Below, piece after piece: positions 22,870-32,613 of a stretch of 64,000 bases of DNA. The translations under genes were made by a program, and so were the position numbers. This DNA comes from Episyrphus balteatus (taxonomy: Eukaryota > Arthropoda > Insecta > Diptera > Syrphidae). The stretch spans positions 50,956,402 to 51,020,401 of the forward strand of contig NC_079134.1 of NCBI RefSeq assembly GCF_945859705.1, in the 5' to 3' direction. The notes beneath the pieces are model-generated. The model was not told the DNA's origin and did not search any database. It saw nothing but the letters and a program-made list of their open reading frames with translations. The number at the start of each line of letters is the position of its first letter. Positions within the stretch are counted from its first letter, which is position 1.

Positions 22870-23772
22870 TAAGTAGAACATCTGAATTCGAATGTGTCCT
22901 CCAGATGGATTGTGAGCAACCAAATTTTCCAATTCGATTTTCGACTCCAGTGATTGAATCAGCGAAAAACTCTACAATTTCAGTTGATTACGCTTTAATT
23001 TTAAAAAACATGCGATTGATTTGGAGTGTCAGACCGGGTAGGAGTAGCCATTACATCAGCAGCTCTGCATGTAACGACGAACAAATAATTTAAAAAAAAA
23101 AATAAACAAAGACAAAATACCAGACAAAATGTGATATCACAACATACTATTCAACTGATCCCCACATTGTATTTTGATGGAAGAAAAGACCAAACTTTAA
23201 TTTTATCTGAAAAAGATGTAAACAAAATACAGACAACGGAAACTTGAGGAACATATTTCTTTAATAAAAGAACCTTAATCGAAGTTTTAAGGCTACATTA
23301 CACCTTCTTTATGCACTGCAAAGTGTATACAACAAGAACTTTTAAATTTGTTCATGATTGCAGATATTATATCAATGCATAAATAGTGCACAAGCACATA
23401 ACGCAGAAGGAGATGTTAAGCGTTTTTTTTTTGTTTGCATCCACTAGAATTTGAAAAGCAACAATTTAAGACACTTTGTCATTACTGGAATATTTGGCTG
23501 TTGGACACGAAAAGGATAGACCTTTTTTAACAAATTATGTTTTTCCAAATGGATCAAATTTTTCAAATGCATCATGAACTAAAAATGTGACAAGAATTTT
23601 AGGCGAACACCAAGTTGCTAATTACAGAATTAACAGAGCATGGCGCATTTTGTCAAAAAAGAATTCTTGATTTTTTATAAACCAACCAATAGAGGTAGGA
23701 TTTTTTCAAAAGGATGTTCATATTGATATGGCATTGTACGTCATTTCCTTATCCGTGTTTTGAAATTATATA
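22870..23772 (+). other. Possible unclassified repeat-family remnant
   Basis: The stretch 22905-23280 reads weakly coding. IPTLYFDGRKDQTLILSEKD near 23155-23215 recalls a D-G-R-K-D-x-T-L motif in a repetitive insect/cnidarian protein family whose function I do not know. Stops are frequent. The rest of the stretch holds nothing I recognise. Confidence 0.25.
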
Positions 23773-24615
23773 CAGGGTGTCTGATAAAGAATGGATAAGT
23801 CTGAAATGGGTGATAGCTACAGGTATGACTGCTCTGAAAACGAAAAGAAAAAAATTCTATCTCAACCAGTTCATAAAATATTAGCTTTTTTTCATTCATT
23901 GTATTTTTAATTTCATCACTTCACCTTTTCGTTCACCACTACCACGAATGAACGAGTTTTATCAATATTTTTTAGCTATTGCAACTCATTGAAAAATATT
24001 CGCGCTTAATGCAGATTTCAAAATGCTATAGTTTGGAATTGCACTCAGAGTGAATACGAAATAATTGGTAGCAATGTTCATAAACAATTAATTAAACTCA
24101 AAATCATATTTTCAAAATAAGTCCATCAGTTAACACGAATATCACACCTTTGGGTACATCTAATAATTTGCATTATTGGCTAATAATGTTGGCTGGTATA
24201 AATTCAGATTTTCAACCCAAAGACCTAGCAACTTTTTGAAAAACTATAAAAAAAACTTGCAGTGTTTTTGTTATAGTTAATTTGTTACTTTTTCAAAACA
24301 ATATATCAGCTTTAGTTGATAATTTTGATTGGAATTTTAAATTGTGAGACCTTGAGGAAGCATTAAAGCTAAGTTTTTTTTATTTTGCTTTAAATTAATT
24401 GATAATATTGTCTTATTTCAAAGGGAACCTTACCAATCATTACTTACCAAAAATAAGATAGCTTTGGATAGTTTGGGATATTTTGGCTTTTCCGGGTTTT
24501 TATTTTTTTTCTGCGTGAAAAATTCCACCCATTCATAAGAATATGCAAGTACGCATTTTATTTATGGGGAGTGTAGGGGCAATTCAAACGAATCTGCAGC
24601 TCTCTATATCCCAAT

Positions 24616-25510
24616 GTGTGTCACCCAGACTATCGTGTTTTTATAAGGGTACATAATTGTTACGCAGAGGGAAGATTGACTGGAAATGGTGTTGGAGGAG
24701 CTGGGATTGGAAAAACTCCTCGAGAAGGAATTGAAGAGATCTTTCTCGAAGAGATTGAAGAAGATTCTTCCTTTAGTGTCTGTCAGGAAAATAGCAGGAC
24801 GGGCAGGTATCCCAAAATCAACTACACACTACATTTTGAAGTATCGTATCACCGCTTTCACCCATTTCATCACACACGAGTTCAAACTCTGCAGCCAAGG
24901 GACTTCAATTCAAGGTTGAACTTTTGCCGACAAATGTTGGCGAAGATAGATGAAGACTCACAGTTTTTTGATAAAATTTTGTAGAGCGATGAGTCCACAT
25001 TTAAAAGGGATGGCTATACTAACTTACATAATCTCCATAGTTGGTCTCTTCAAAACCCGCATACGATGAGAGAAGACAGATCCCAGATCCCAGTATCAAT
25101 TTGATAAATTATTGGACTGGCATAATTTTATTTTTTTATTTTATTTTAAGAAGTTCTTCAAAAATTAAGGGAAACATGTTGGCTCCATGCACGCTATGCT
25201 GTATTTGAGAGAGGATACGTAAATGGAAGATACCCAGGCAGATGGAAGATATGCCGTCTAGGACTAATTTTGTGGCCGCCACGTTCACCGGACTTAAATC
25301 CCTTGGATTTCTTCTATTGGGGCTGTATAAAAGAAATTATGTACAAAAAAAACCTATCAAGTCCTTATAGGAGTTGCGTAGTCGTGTCCGACAGCAGCTT
25401 TAGAAATAAGCGGACAATACTATACGAGATCGATTAAAAACGCTTTTATCCGCAGATGCAGATCCTGCATCAGAGCAGATGGAAAACAATTTGAGCATTT
25501 GCTTTAAAAT
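24616..25510 (+). pseudogene. Mariner-like DUF4817-type transposase, decayed
   Basis: Two overlapping frames supply the parts. RVHNCYAEGRLTGNGVGG and VRKIAGRAGIPKSTTHYILK form the helix-turn-helix region. RFHPFHHTRVQTLQPRDF and FCRQMLAKIDEDSQFFDKIL follow. At the catalytic start the frame reads L-stop-SDESTF, where the family has L-W-S/T-D-E-S-T-F, consistent with a TGG to TAG change. Next come TNLHNLHSWSLQNPH, a deletion, and then PGRWKICRLG and PPRSPDLNPLDFFYWGCIKE, the last acidic block. The Q-D-G-A-P-x-H block is missing. It is inactive. Confidence 0.75.
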
Positions 25511-25917
25511 ATACAAAAAACGAACATGACTACGTAAACAGCGAACTCAGTTTTAGGGAAAATTGCTGAACGCATATTCTCCCTATTCCCGAACACGCCC
25601 ACGTTTCGTTTCCTCCCGGTCCGAACTTAAAAATCGTCAGCGCAGCCAACATAAAATAAAAAACTATTCAACCATTCATTGTTCATTAAAAAGAAACAAA
25701 AATCTTTTTACAAACCAAAAGGAGAAAAGAAACAAAAAAAAAGGCACGGCTACGCCCCGACAACCATTTTCAAAAACACCTTTTAAAAAGTTGGCCACCT
25801 ATTTTCTGTTTAAAATTTTTCAAAAAAATATATTTTTTTCACATTTTCAATTGAAAAATAAAGAAAAGGTGCAATAACTATGATCCTGAACTTTGCAGAC
25901 AATTTGTCTGTTATGGT

Positions 25918-26301
25918 TTGGACAGCCATCAAAGTCGCAAAACTCATTTCTCGACTGATTTTAAAAAATTAAACGGCAATCGCTTCGTGGAATTAAAATC
26001 TAGGGGCGATATTTTTGTGTTGTATTTTATTCAAGAAATACTAAAGGGCAATCAAGATATTATATCCAATTTTAATGCAGATAGTTTTCGAACAAAACTC
26101 CAAGTAGATTGCATTAAAAAATCTTTAAACATCCATGGAAGATATCTAGTTTGCGGTCAAGCTGAAGTCGGCAGGAAAACAGATTGGATTCACTGTATAA
26201 CGTGCAAAAAATGGACCCATTTAAACTGTCTGGATCACTTTAATAAGACGAAACATGAAATGGAAGTGGCTTATTTCATTTACAACTGTGACTTGTGCTA
26301 A
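25918..26301 (+). CDS. PHD-finger-like ORF inside the nested element
   Basis: An open frame of 127 codons with no nearby ATG (the first codon is TTG), so the true start may be upstream or in a lost exon. Residues 85-127 read LVCGQAEVGRKTDWIHCITC, KKWTHLNCLDHFN and YFIYNCDLC. The C-x2-C-K-x-W-x-H-x2-C and terminal Y-x-C-x2-C pattern with a preceding G-x-x-W-I-x-C is that of a PHD/zinc-binding finger. The first Cys pair has only one Cys (LVCG), so zinc site 1 looks damaged or divergent. The N-terminal 30 codons overlap the element's terminal repeat. A transposon-encoded accessory or ORF1-like protein is likely. The function is unknown. Confidence 0.45.
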   Translation: MDSHQSRKTHFSTDFKKLNGNRFVELKSRGDIFVLYFIQEILKGNQDIISNFNADSFRTKLQVDCIKKSLNIHGRYLVCGQAEVGRKTDWIHCITCKKWTHLNCLDHFNKTKHEMEVAYFIYNCDLC

Positions 26302-26407
26302 AGGTGGCTGACGAGTAATGAATGAGTAGATATATATGTATAATGAACCAAATCTATTTTCCGTAAGACTGACGAGCTTATGTTCTGAATCATAATACAT
26401 ATTTCTT

Positions 26408-27035
26408 GGCCATAACTTCTTTCAAAGACAAATAAAAAAACTCAACAATATCGCCCCTAGATTTGATAAAACAAAGTGATTGTCATTTATTTTATGAAAA
26501 TCGGTCCATTATTACAGTGGTGACGAAAGTCTAAAATTTTTTAAATTAATTTTTTGGTGTTTTTTGAGTTTTTTGGCCATAACTTTTTTGTTAAGACAAA
26601 TAAAAAAAAACTATAAAATATCACCCATAGATTTTTATAAAACAAAGCGCTTGCCATTTATTTTTTGAAAATGGGTCCATAATTACAGTTGTGACGAAAG
26701 TCCAAATTTTTTAAATCAATTTTTTGGGTGTTTTTTGCGTTTTTTTGACCATCACTTTTTTGTTAGCATTAATAGAAAAAAAAAAACAAAAAAAAGCGCC
26801 CCTGGATTTTTATTTAACGAAGCGATTGCCGTTTATTTTTTGAAAATGGGTCCATTATTACAGTGGTGACGAATCTCCAAATTTTTTTAAATTAATTTTT
26901 TAGTTTTTTTTGCGTTTTTTGGCCATAACTTTTTTGTTTACATAAATAGAAAAAAAAAAAAAATAAAAGATAGCGCCACTGGATTTTTTTTTAACGAAGC
27001 GATTGCCGTTTAGTTTTTAAAAATCAGACGAGTTT
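26408..27035. repeat. ~170-bp tandem repeat array, about 3.6 units
   Basis: Units start with GGCCATAACTTTTTTG-like sequence at about 26408, 26575, 26747 and 26921 (spacing 167-174). They contain ATCGCCCCTAGATTT, AACGAAGCGATTGCC and GGGTCCATTATTACAGTGG. The same block appears once, inverted, in the left terminal repeat at 25975-26015. The array is therefore an amplified piece of the right terminal repeat. Confidence 0.78.
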
Positions 27036-27329
27036 TTCGACTTTGACAAATTGTCTGCAAAGTTCAGGATCATCAATAACTATGAAATTTTTTAACTGCT
27101 TATCGAATAATCCAATTTTTGTAGAAAATTAGAAACAAAAAATGATAAAATTCGTTCATTCGTGGCTTTGGCGACAGAAAAGGTGAAGTGATAAAATTTA
27201 AAATACACTGAAAAAAAATAGCTAATATTTTTACAAACTGGTTGAAATAGAATTGGTTTATTTTCGTTTTCAGAGCATAAGTGTAAGAGAATCATAATTA
27301 ATTAATTATGAAATTTTCCTGGAATTTCG

Positions 27330-27480
27330 TTCTTTACGTCCGTGTATTGCTACCCTTACGTAAGTTCTTATTGAGGCAATACGGCTGGCAATGACTCGCA
27401 TGAGATTTGAACAAATGCACCGATTCTTGCACTTCAATGACAATGACACTTTAAATACCAGCAATCAACCTGCGTAAAGT
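27330..27480 (+). pseudogene. piggyBac-type transposase fragment
   Basis: The frame reads AIRLAMTRMRFEQMHRFLHF then NDNDTLNTSNQPA before a stop. M-S/T-R-x-R-F-E-x-I/M-x-R-F-L-H-F-x-D-N is a diagnostic block upstream of the DDD core in piggyBac/PGBD transposases. Nothing of the catalytic domain is readable downstream (27569-27754 is open but unlike the family). Confidence 0.6.
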
Positions 27481-29290
27481 AGGACCACGTGTGACTCATC
27501 ATTTTGTATTGAAGAATAAATGTGCGCTTTGAAAATGACTGGCAACACAACTCGTCACCTTTTATGTTATGACACCTATTACTGAGCTAATAAAAATCTT
27601 CCAATTTGAATTGACTTGGCAACCATGTTCACAACTGCACCTCTTTAACACCTCTGACCACTACGATGGCAAATTAATGTGCAACATTAATCATCTGACA
27701 ATATTGTTAATGCTGATCTCTGCAATGGGTGGCGACGACCGGATGAAGTTATAGAAGGTTCAAATATGATAATGGAGTGGTATAGCCTATAGCTAATAGA
27801 CGGTAGACCCCTTTTGGCGGGCAATGGTAAACTTGCACCAAGACTTTTTGTTTTGTGTTGAAAACAAAGGATTCAGTCTCTAGAAGAAACATTTATATTA
27901 ATTGGGGAAACTATTGAAGAAGCAAGAATGTACAAAATGTACCCAAATGTAGATGCATGCATTTTAGAGTAGAAATTGTGCATGTTAAAGATACTAATAC
28001 ATGAATGTAGGAGCTCTCAACTTCTTTGTCATCAGGTATGATCTAACAAGAAATTAAAACCCCAACTGATGTTCACCTTAATTTCTTCAAAAACAAAAGT
28101 GTTTACCAATACCAGCGTTTTTTAAACAGTAAATCATTGAATAATCCTACTTTAACTTAAAATGTTCCTAAGCATTAAAAGAACAAAATGTCTACTCTTG
28201 CAACAGTTACTATAACTTTTAAAGAATTGATGCCACAATTCTGTCCGAAAGCATTGGCCGCGACGCCACCGGGGAAATTTAACGGTCCATGGAATCCCTA
28301 GTTTATTTGAATTTCCCTTTTTGCCCTCGGAATAGTAAAGCAGCTACTGAAAGGGATATTTTTTTTCTTCTGTTACGATTTATGTCCAATCCTCCCGAAA
28401 CGTGTTTTTTTTTTGCCGAAAATTACTTCACACATCAATTGAAACACCCAGGAGGAGTCACACAACACTTAATTTGTATTTTTCCGTTTCCTCCTTTTAT
28501 AAAAGCAAAGGAGGTACCCGTGGCCGGACCGGCACCCAAAAATCCCAATTCGCATCATAGCCAGTTAATTTCCAATCATTTGCATTAAATTACACGCATT
28601 AGCCTCTGAATTTCAACGTGGTTCTGGTTATTTTTGTTCGTGTTTTTTGTTGTCTCTTTTTTTTTGTGTCAAAGCCAACGAAGAAAAATACATCCTCTGA
28701 ACCCTCCTGAAAGATGAGTGCAGAGAGGGCTTGTTGGGTCCAGTAGACGTGGCGGGGCCGGGCGTGTGGGTCAAACACAAAAGAGATTGAATGTGAATAG
28801 AAAGTTGGCAACATTTTCTGGAGCAGTGCGGAGAAAATTGGTATTGAAACTGTTGCCATTGAAAAGGATAATTACTTAAATTAATTGGTGGGGCAACATG
28901 AAATTAGACAACGATTTATGTGTCCCTTCTTTTGTTTGACTCCTTTGTGGTGACTTCTTTTTCATCCCTCTTCTGAGTGATGCGGTGTAGTTCGCTGGTA
29001 CTGAAACACTGACTACTGACCGTAGAGTTTTTTTTTTTGTTTTATTTGCAAACACCAAAGGAAAAATAACAAGAGAATTTGTATTCAGGACACTTGGTGA
29101 AATTAGCTTTTGTTTATGGCAACAATGGGGACAAATCATTGCAAAAAGGGACAACTAATTATAATTACTAGTATCACAAAAGCCGATGGTGTGGGTGGAT
29201 CGTGCGAATGACCAATTCAGCAAATGAAATCACATTAAATGAGAGCACGTGGGGTGTATAAGTTTTGGAAAAACAGATCAAAGGAAGAAT
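27481..29290. other. Intergenic, no gene supported
   Basis: Open frames at 28289-28588 (+), 28599-28859 (-) and 28876-29154 (-) lack domains and overlap T-rich low-complexity tracts. Nothing else was recognised. Confidence 0.5.
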
Positions 29291-29292
29291 TA

Positions 29293-29783
29293 CAGTAAAA
29301 CCCGGATAAGTGCCTCTCGCTTAAGTGCCTAACCCGCATAAGTACCTTTGTTTTTTTAGAACCAAAATTTTAAGGATTTTTCCATTTAAAATTCATCTTT
29401 TAAGTACCTTTCGCTTAACTGCCTTCCCCGCTTAATTGCCTGGCTTTTCAAATACTTATAGTTGAATTTACTTGCAAAAAATTCTTTTAAGTACACATTT
29501 AAAACAAGTTTGAACTGTAAGAAAAACTTCGTTTCCTAAACCGCTTTAAATTCAAAAATTCTACTAAAGGTAGAAATTAACTAGTTAGCTATTTTGAACT
29601 TTCAAAGTAATTTTGTTTTGTGAAGATTATGTTTTTAGTAATCAAACATATTTTTTTTTTTATTTAATAAATATAGAGATAAGTGCCTATGAGCACTTAA
29701 CCGGGTTCTTGTAAGTACATTACCCGCTTTAGTGCCTGTCAAAATAGTGCATTTAAGGTGAGGTACTTATCCGGGTTTTACTG
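29293..29783. repeat. Tigger/pogo-type MITE, 491 bp
   Basis: Ends are CAGTAAAACCCGGATAAG and TTATCCGGGTTTTACTG between TA dinucleotides (29291-29292, 29784-29785). CAGTAAAACC-type ends with TA duplication are typical of pogo/Tigger elements. Inside, variants of CGCTTAAGTGCCT recur in direct and inverse orientation. There is no coding. Confidence 0.8.
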
Positions 29784-29785
29784 TA

Positions 29786-30392
29786 TATGAAAGTTTTGCT
29801 TGATGTTGGTTGGTTGGTTTGTTTTGGTTCATGGATGCGTGATTGAAATGCAAGACGAAAATAGACATTATTTTATTTTTACGTGATTCGATTTTGGTTT
29901 TTGTTTTTTAATTAAATTTACATAACCCTAAAACTGACATTAACAATTTTCAAATTAAAAAAGTGATATTGTAAAAAATGGAATGCTCCATCGCAAAGAA
30001 CTGCGTGTTTATTTATCATTCAGAAATTGTCTAAATTTAAGTTCAACATAAATCCTTATGTGACAGTTTACGCAGAGGAAAGAGTAGAGAATAAGAATGT
30101 ATGTTCAACTTAAATATTTAAGTTTCGTTTCAACAAATCGGCCTTAGAACCTTAGAAAAAAAATCACACAATTACAGTAATCGTGTGATTTTTTTTCTAG
30201 GTGTGCCTGTGCAGTGCACTATAGTAGGGTTAATGAATAAAAATATAAATACAAAAACAATACAATGAAAAAAAAAATTCTTCAGTCTGATGTCTGTCCT
30301 GAAAAAATTACAAAAATTAGCAACTGTTAAATAAAACCTATGTTTTTACTTCTTACTTTGGACATTCTCTGGGTTTATTTGTATCTTATTGC
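29786..30392. other. Intergenic with one strong hairpin
   Basis: Holds an inverted repeat at 30153-30169 and 30183-30199 (about 17-bp arms, TAGAAAAAAAATCACAC and its complement, 13-base loop). No gene was found. Confidence 0.55.
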
Positions 30393-30845
30393 CTAGTTCT
30401 TTCTTGAGCGTGGAGCCTCCGTGTTAGATCCAACAGGAAGAGAAGATGTGGAGGGTAAATTTTTCAGATTCAGAATTATTCGCGGCCGAAAAATAGAGCA
30501 AGAGGAGGCATTCAGCGAACTTATGTTCGGGGAGTCCTTCACCCTAACATCTGCTTCTAAAATCTCCGTCACCAAATCAAAATATGGCCAAGGCATACGC
30601 CCGGTTGATGTCTTTTTATAATTATCTAGAACCTTATGATACCTCAGCTTCATGTTTTTCAATTTGGTGTCGAGTGTGGCTGTAGTGAAGGACACCCCTG
30701 CCTTCTTTTTTCACTCTTCCTGAATCTGGAAGAAAATGTTTCTGTGGGGAGTATTTGGGTTTCGAAAATCCGCTTTCCTTTTGATGCATTCGTGCAAGAA
30801 CAATAATAACACCGTTTTGTGTTCCCATGAACCGTCATGACGGTT
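30393..30845 (-). pseudogene. Myb/SANT-like DNA-binding protein, one stop in frame
   Basis: The minus-strand exon opens after a TTCTTCAG acceptor and reads NRHDGSWEHKTVLLLFLHE, IKRKADFRNPN, FFQIQEE, one TGA, then KKKAGVSFTTATLDTKLKNM, KLRYHKVLDNYKKTSTGRMP and WPYFDLVTEILEADV. W-x-x-x-x-x-x-L-L-L, F-R-N-P, C/D-x-K-x-x-N-M-K-x-x-Y-K and G-R-x-x-W-x-Y-F-D form a complete Myb/SANT-like (trihelix-like) domain. The tail is Ser/Pro/Arg-rich and ends at 30393. A single stop spoils an otherwise continuous domain. It could be a transposon accessory gene or a recently broken host gene. No upstream exon was identified. Confidence 0.5.
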
Positions 30846-31029
30846 CTCTGAAGAAGAAAAATGCACAAAGTATGTTTAATACAAAATATTATGAGATACG
30901 CATTTGAGTATACCTTTTTTATCAAAATAAAAACAAAACTCTCAGTCCGATAGAAAAAAAAGTTTTGCATAATATTTAAATGTGAAAATTGCAATCTCTA
31001 TTTTTTTATAAAAAAAAAAATTGAGAAAA

Positions 31030-31754
31030 ATTGAGTTCAGTACAGTATTCGTTGCGAGGTTAAGAAAAAATCAAGCTTATAAATTTGTTCAACTCCTTGA
31101 ACATAGGTTCACCGACCACATTTTTGGTTTCAAACACAGTACGCCAAAACTCTTCTGAACTACATTCTCTGCTTATTAGTTCATTATTGATCAAAACCCT
31201 ATATTCTCCATCCAGCACCACAACAGTATCTTCCATCAAAAGATTTGGAAAGATTTTTATGAGAGGGGTTAGGGAAGAATGTTTCGCTTTTTTGGTCTAA
31301 AATGTTAAGTGCTTTTAGCGCTTCGTCGTAAAAATTTTTCCTAGAGCTAATTTCCACACATAATTCTACTTAGTTTGCACGTTTAAAGTTAAAGTAGACC
31401 TTTTCTTAGCATAAGACTCGCCTTAACTCGTATGTAAGGAGTAAGGTGTTTCAAGATAAATCTCTTCACTTTAGAGGTCAACGTTAGAATTATTGAGATT
31501 TGAGTAAATATGTATTCGTTCGTTCTTCTCACTGAAACATTATCACTAGTTATATCTTTGTTGTTAACATTTCTGAGTAATCTATACTTTCTGTCAATTT
31601 CTATCCAATCATTTTCGCAAAAAAGGTGTCCAAAATATTGTGACAACCCACTAAGTGAATCATAATTTTTATTTTTCAAAGAAAGAGGACTTACAAACCT
31701 CAAAAGTTTAAAAATTTCTCCACCTTGATCTGGTGAAAAATGAAAACCTTTCAA
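31030..31754 (-). pseudogene. hAT-like transposase C-terminal remnants
   Basis: Near 31215-31055 the minus strand reads VVLDGEYRVLINNELISREC, SSEEFWRTVFETKNVVGEPM, FKELNKFISLIFS, then a stop and degenerate residues. This follows the hAT C-terminal pattern L-D-x-E-W/Y-R...E-E-F-W...G...F-x-x-L-x-x-F-I-x-x-L-L-S-L-P-H-S. The frame at 31754-31389 contains DWIEIDRKYRLLRNVNNK, possibly a second copy of the same segment. Terminal repeats were not found. Assignment is by motif layout only. Confidence 0.4.
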
Positions 31755-31785
31755 AATCTAAAATTAAAATTGAGTACCTACCCTT

Positions 31786-32613
31786 CAAGCAAGAAAACGG
31801 AGTCCAGAAAAGACAGTCCGACCTCCGACCGAGAAAAGCGGGGTTGCACTCACACACTTGCAACTTTTTGTGTATGAACACAAAGTCTAAGAGAATCGTG
31901 GTGAAAACTGAGAAAAGGAAAAAAAAGTAGACAGACATAGCCAACAAGAGCAAAAGCGTCATTTTGTTATTTTTTGTTGAAGTGTTTAGTCGCGTCGTGT
32001 CTCGTGTCGTTGTTAATAGAATATAAGTATAATTATAAACAATTATATCAAACTATTAACAATATGGAAACAAAAAAAGGTATGTTGTATATATCGCTCA
32101 AAGTGTTTGGATTAAAATGATGTGTTTCTGTTTGTGTTGTAGATGTAATCTCTAATGATGAAGAATAAGGCAGAAGGTGAAACATGCGATTGGGCATCTA
32201 AAGAAACACCAACGCAACAACAAATAAAATAAAATGAAAAAAATGTATTGTATTTTACGTTGTATATATTGTGAAAATTTTGTTTGCCAAAATTAAATAA
32301 AAAAAAAACAGTTTCAGTGAAAAAAAAAATAAATCTTGTTCTTTTTTGGTCGCAAATGCGAAACGTCATCCCTTTTTCGTTCCTCTTTCTAGTAGGTTTT
32401 CGCTGCTCCGACTCAGGTCCGCCTTCGGCTCCATTTTCTCCGAATGGAGATTTTCACCACACCAATACATATGCAATCGACTTCGCGGTGATTATAATTT
32501 CCATACTAATTTGAGCCGCCTTCGGACCAGTTTCTGATCCGAAGTCGGACTCAGCTCCGCCTCAGGCGGAGCGGATTCGGACCGAGGTCGGACCTGTTTG
32601 CTTGAAGGGTATT
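31786..32613. repeat. Inverted-repeat element with TACCCTTCAAGCAA ends
   Basis: The left end TACCCTTCAAGCAAG is matched inversely by TTGCTTGAAGGGTA at the right end. The arms continue with GTCCGACCTCCGACCGA against TCGGACCGAGGTCGGAC. The inside carries a CGCGTCGTG-rich stretch, a small spliced ORF, a possible poly(A) signal (AATAAAATAAAA near 32223) and GC-rich subterminal palindromes (CCGCCTGAGGCGG type). The target duplication is unclear. Confidence 0.6.
32064..32168 (+). CDS. Tiny spliced ORF (METKKDVISNDEE) inside the element
   Basis: ATG at 32064. Exon 1 ends at 32079 with a strong GTATGT donor. A 63-bp intron ends TTGTTGTAG at 32142. Exon 2 gives DVISNDEE and stops at 32168, 13 codons in all. 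The splice signals are good and the intron length is typical of flies. The likely reading is the first exon and leader of an autonomous transposon's gene, kept in a deletion derivative. It may not make a functional peptide. Confidence 0.25.

Larger units (their letters stand above)
25880..27073 (+). mobile_element. Nested element with ATGATCCTGAAC ends, 8-11 bp duplication
   Basis: Ends are ATGATCCTGAACTTTGCAG and CTGCAAAGTTCAGGATCAT. The flanking sequence CAATAACT (extendable to CAATAACTATG) occurs on both sides (25872, 27074). Removing the element restores continuity with the right arm of the 17379-18193 family (gtgcaatagct...), proving it inserted into that arm. The terminal repeats extend to about 130 bp. 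The right one is expanded into a tandem array. The superfamily is unknown to me. Confidence 0.7.
23773..27275 (+). mobile_element. Long-armed CAGGGTGT mariner-like element, right end truncated
   Basis: The left end CAGGGTGTCTGATAAAGAAT follows a TA. The left arm (23773 to about 23980) is the inverse of 27085-27265. Both arms match the palindrome at 17379-18193. Internal sequence includes a DUF4817-type transposase pseudogene (24616-25510). The right arm starts near 25785 (AAGTTGGCCACC) and is interrupted by a nested element (25880-27073). The terminal CAGGGTGT repeat at the right end is lost. Confidence 0.65.

Noticed and set aside
26408..27035. CRISPR-like array
   Set aside because: The roughly 170-bp units have no distinct spacers and are diverged copies of a transposon end, in a eukaryotic sequence.
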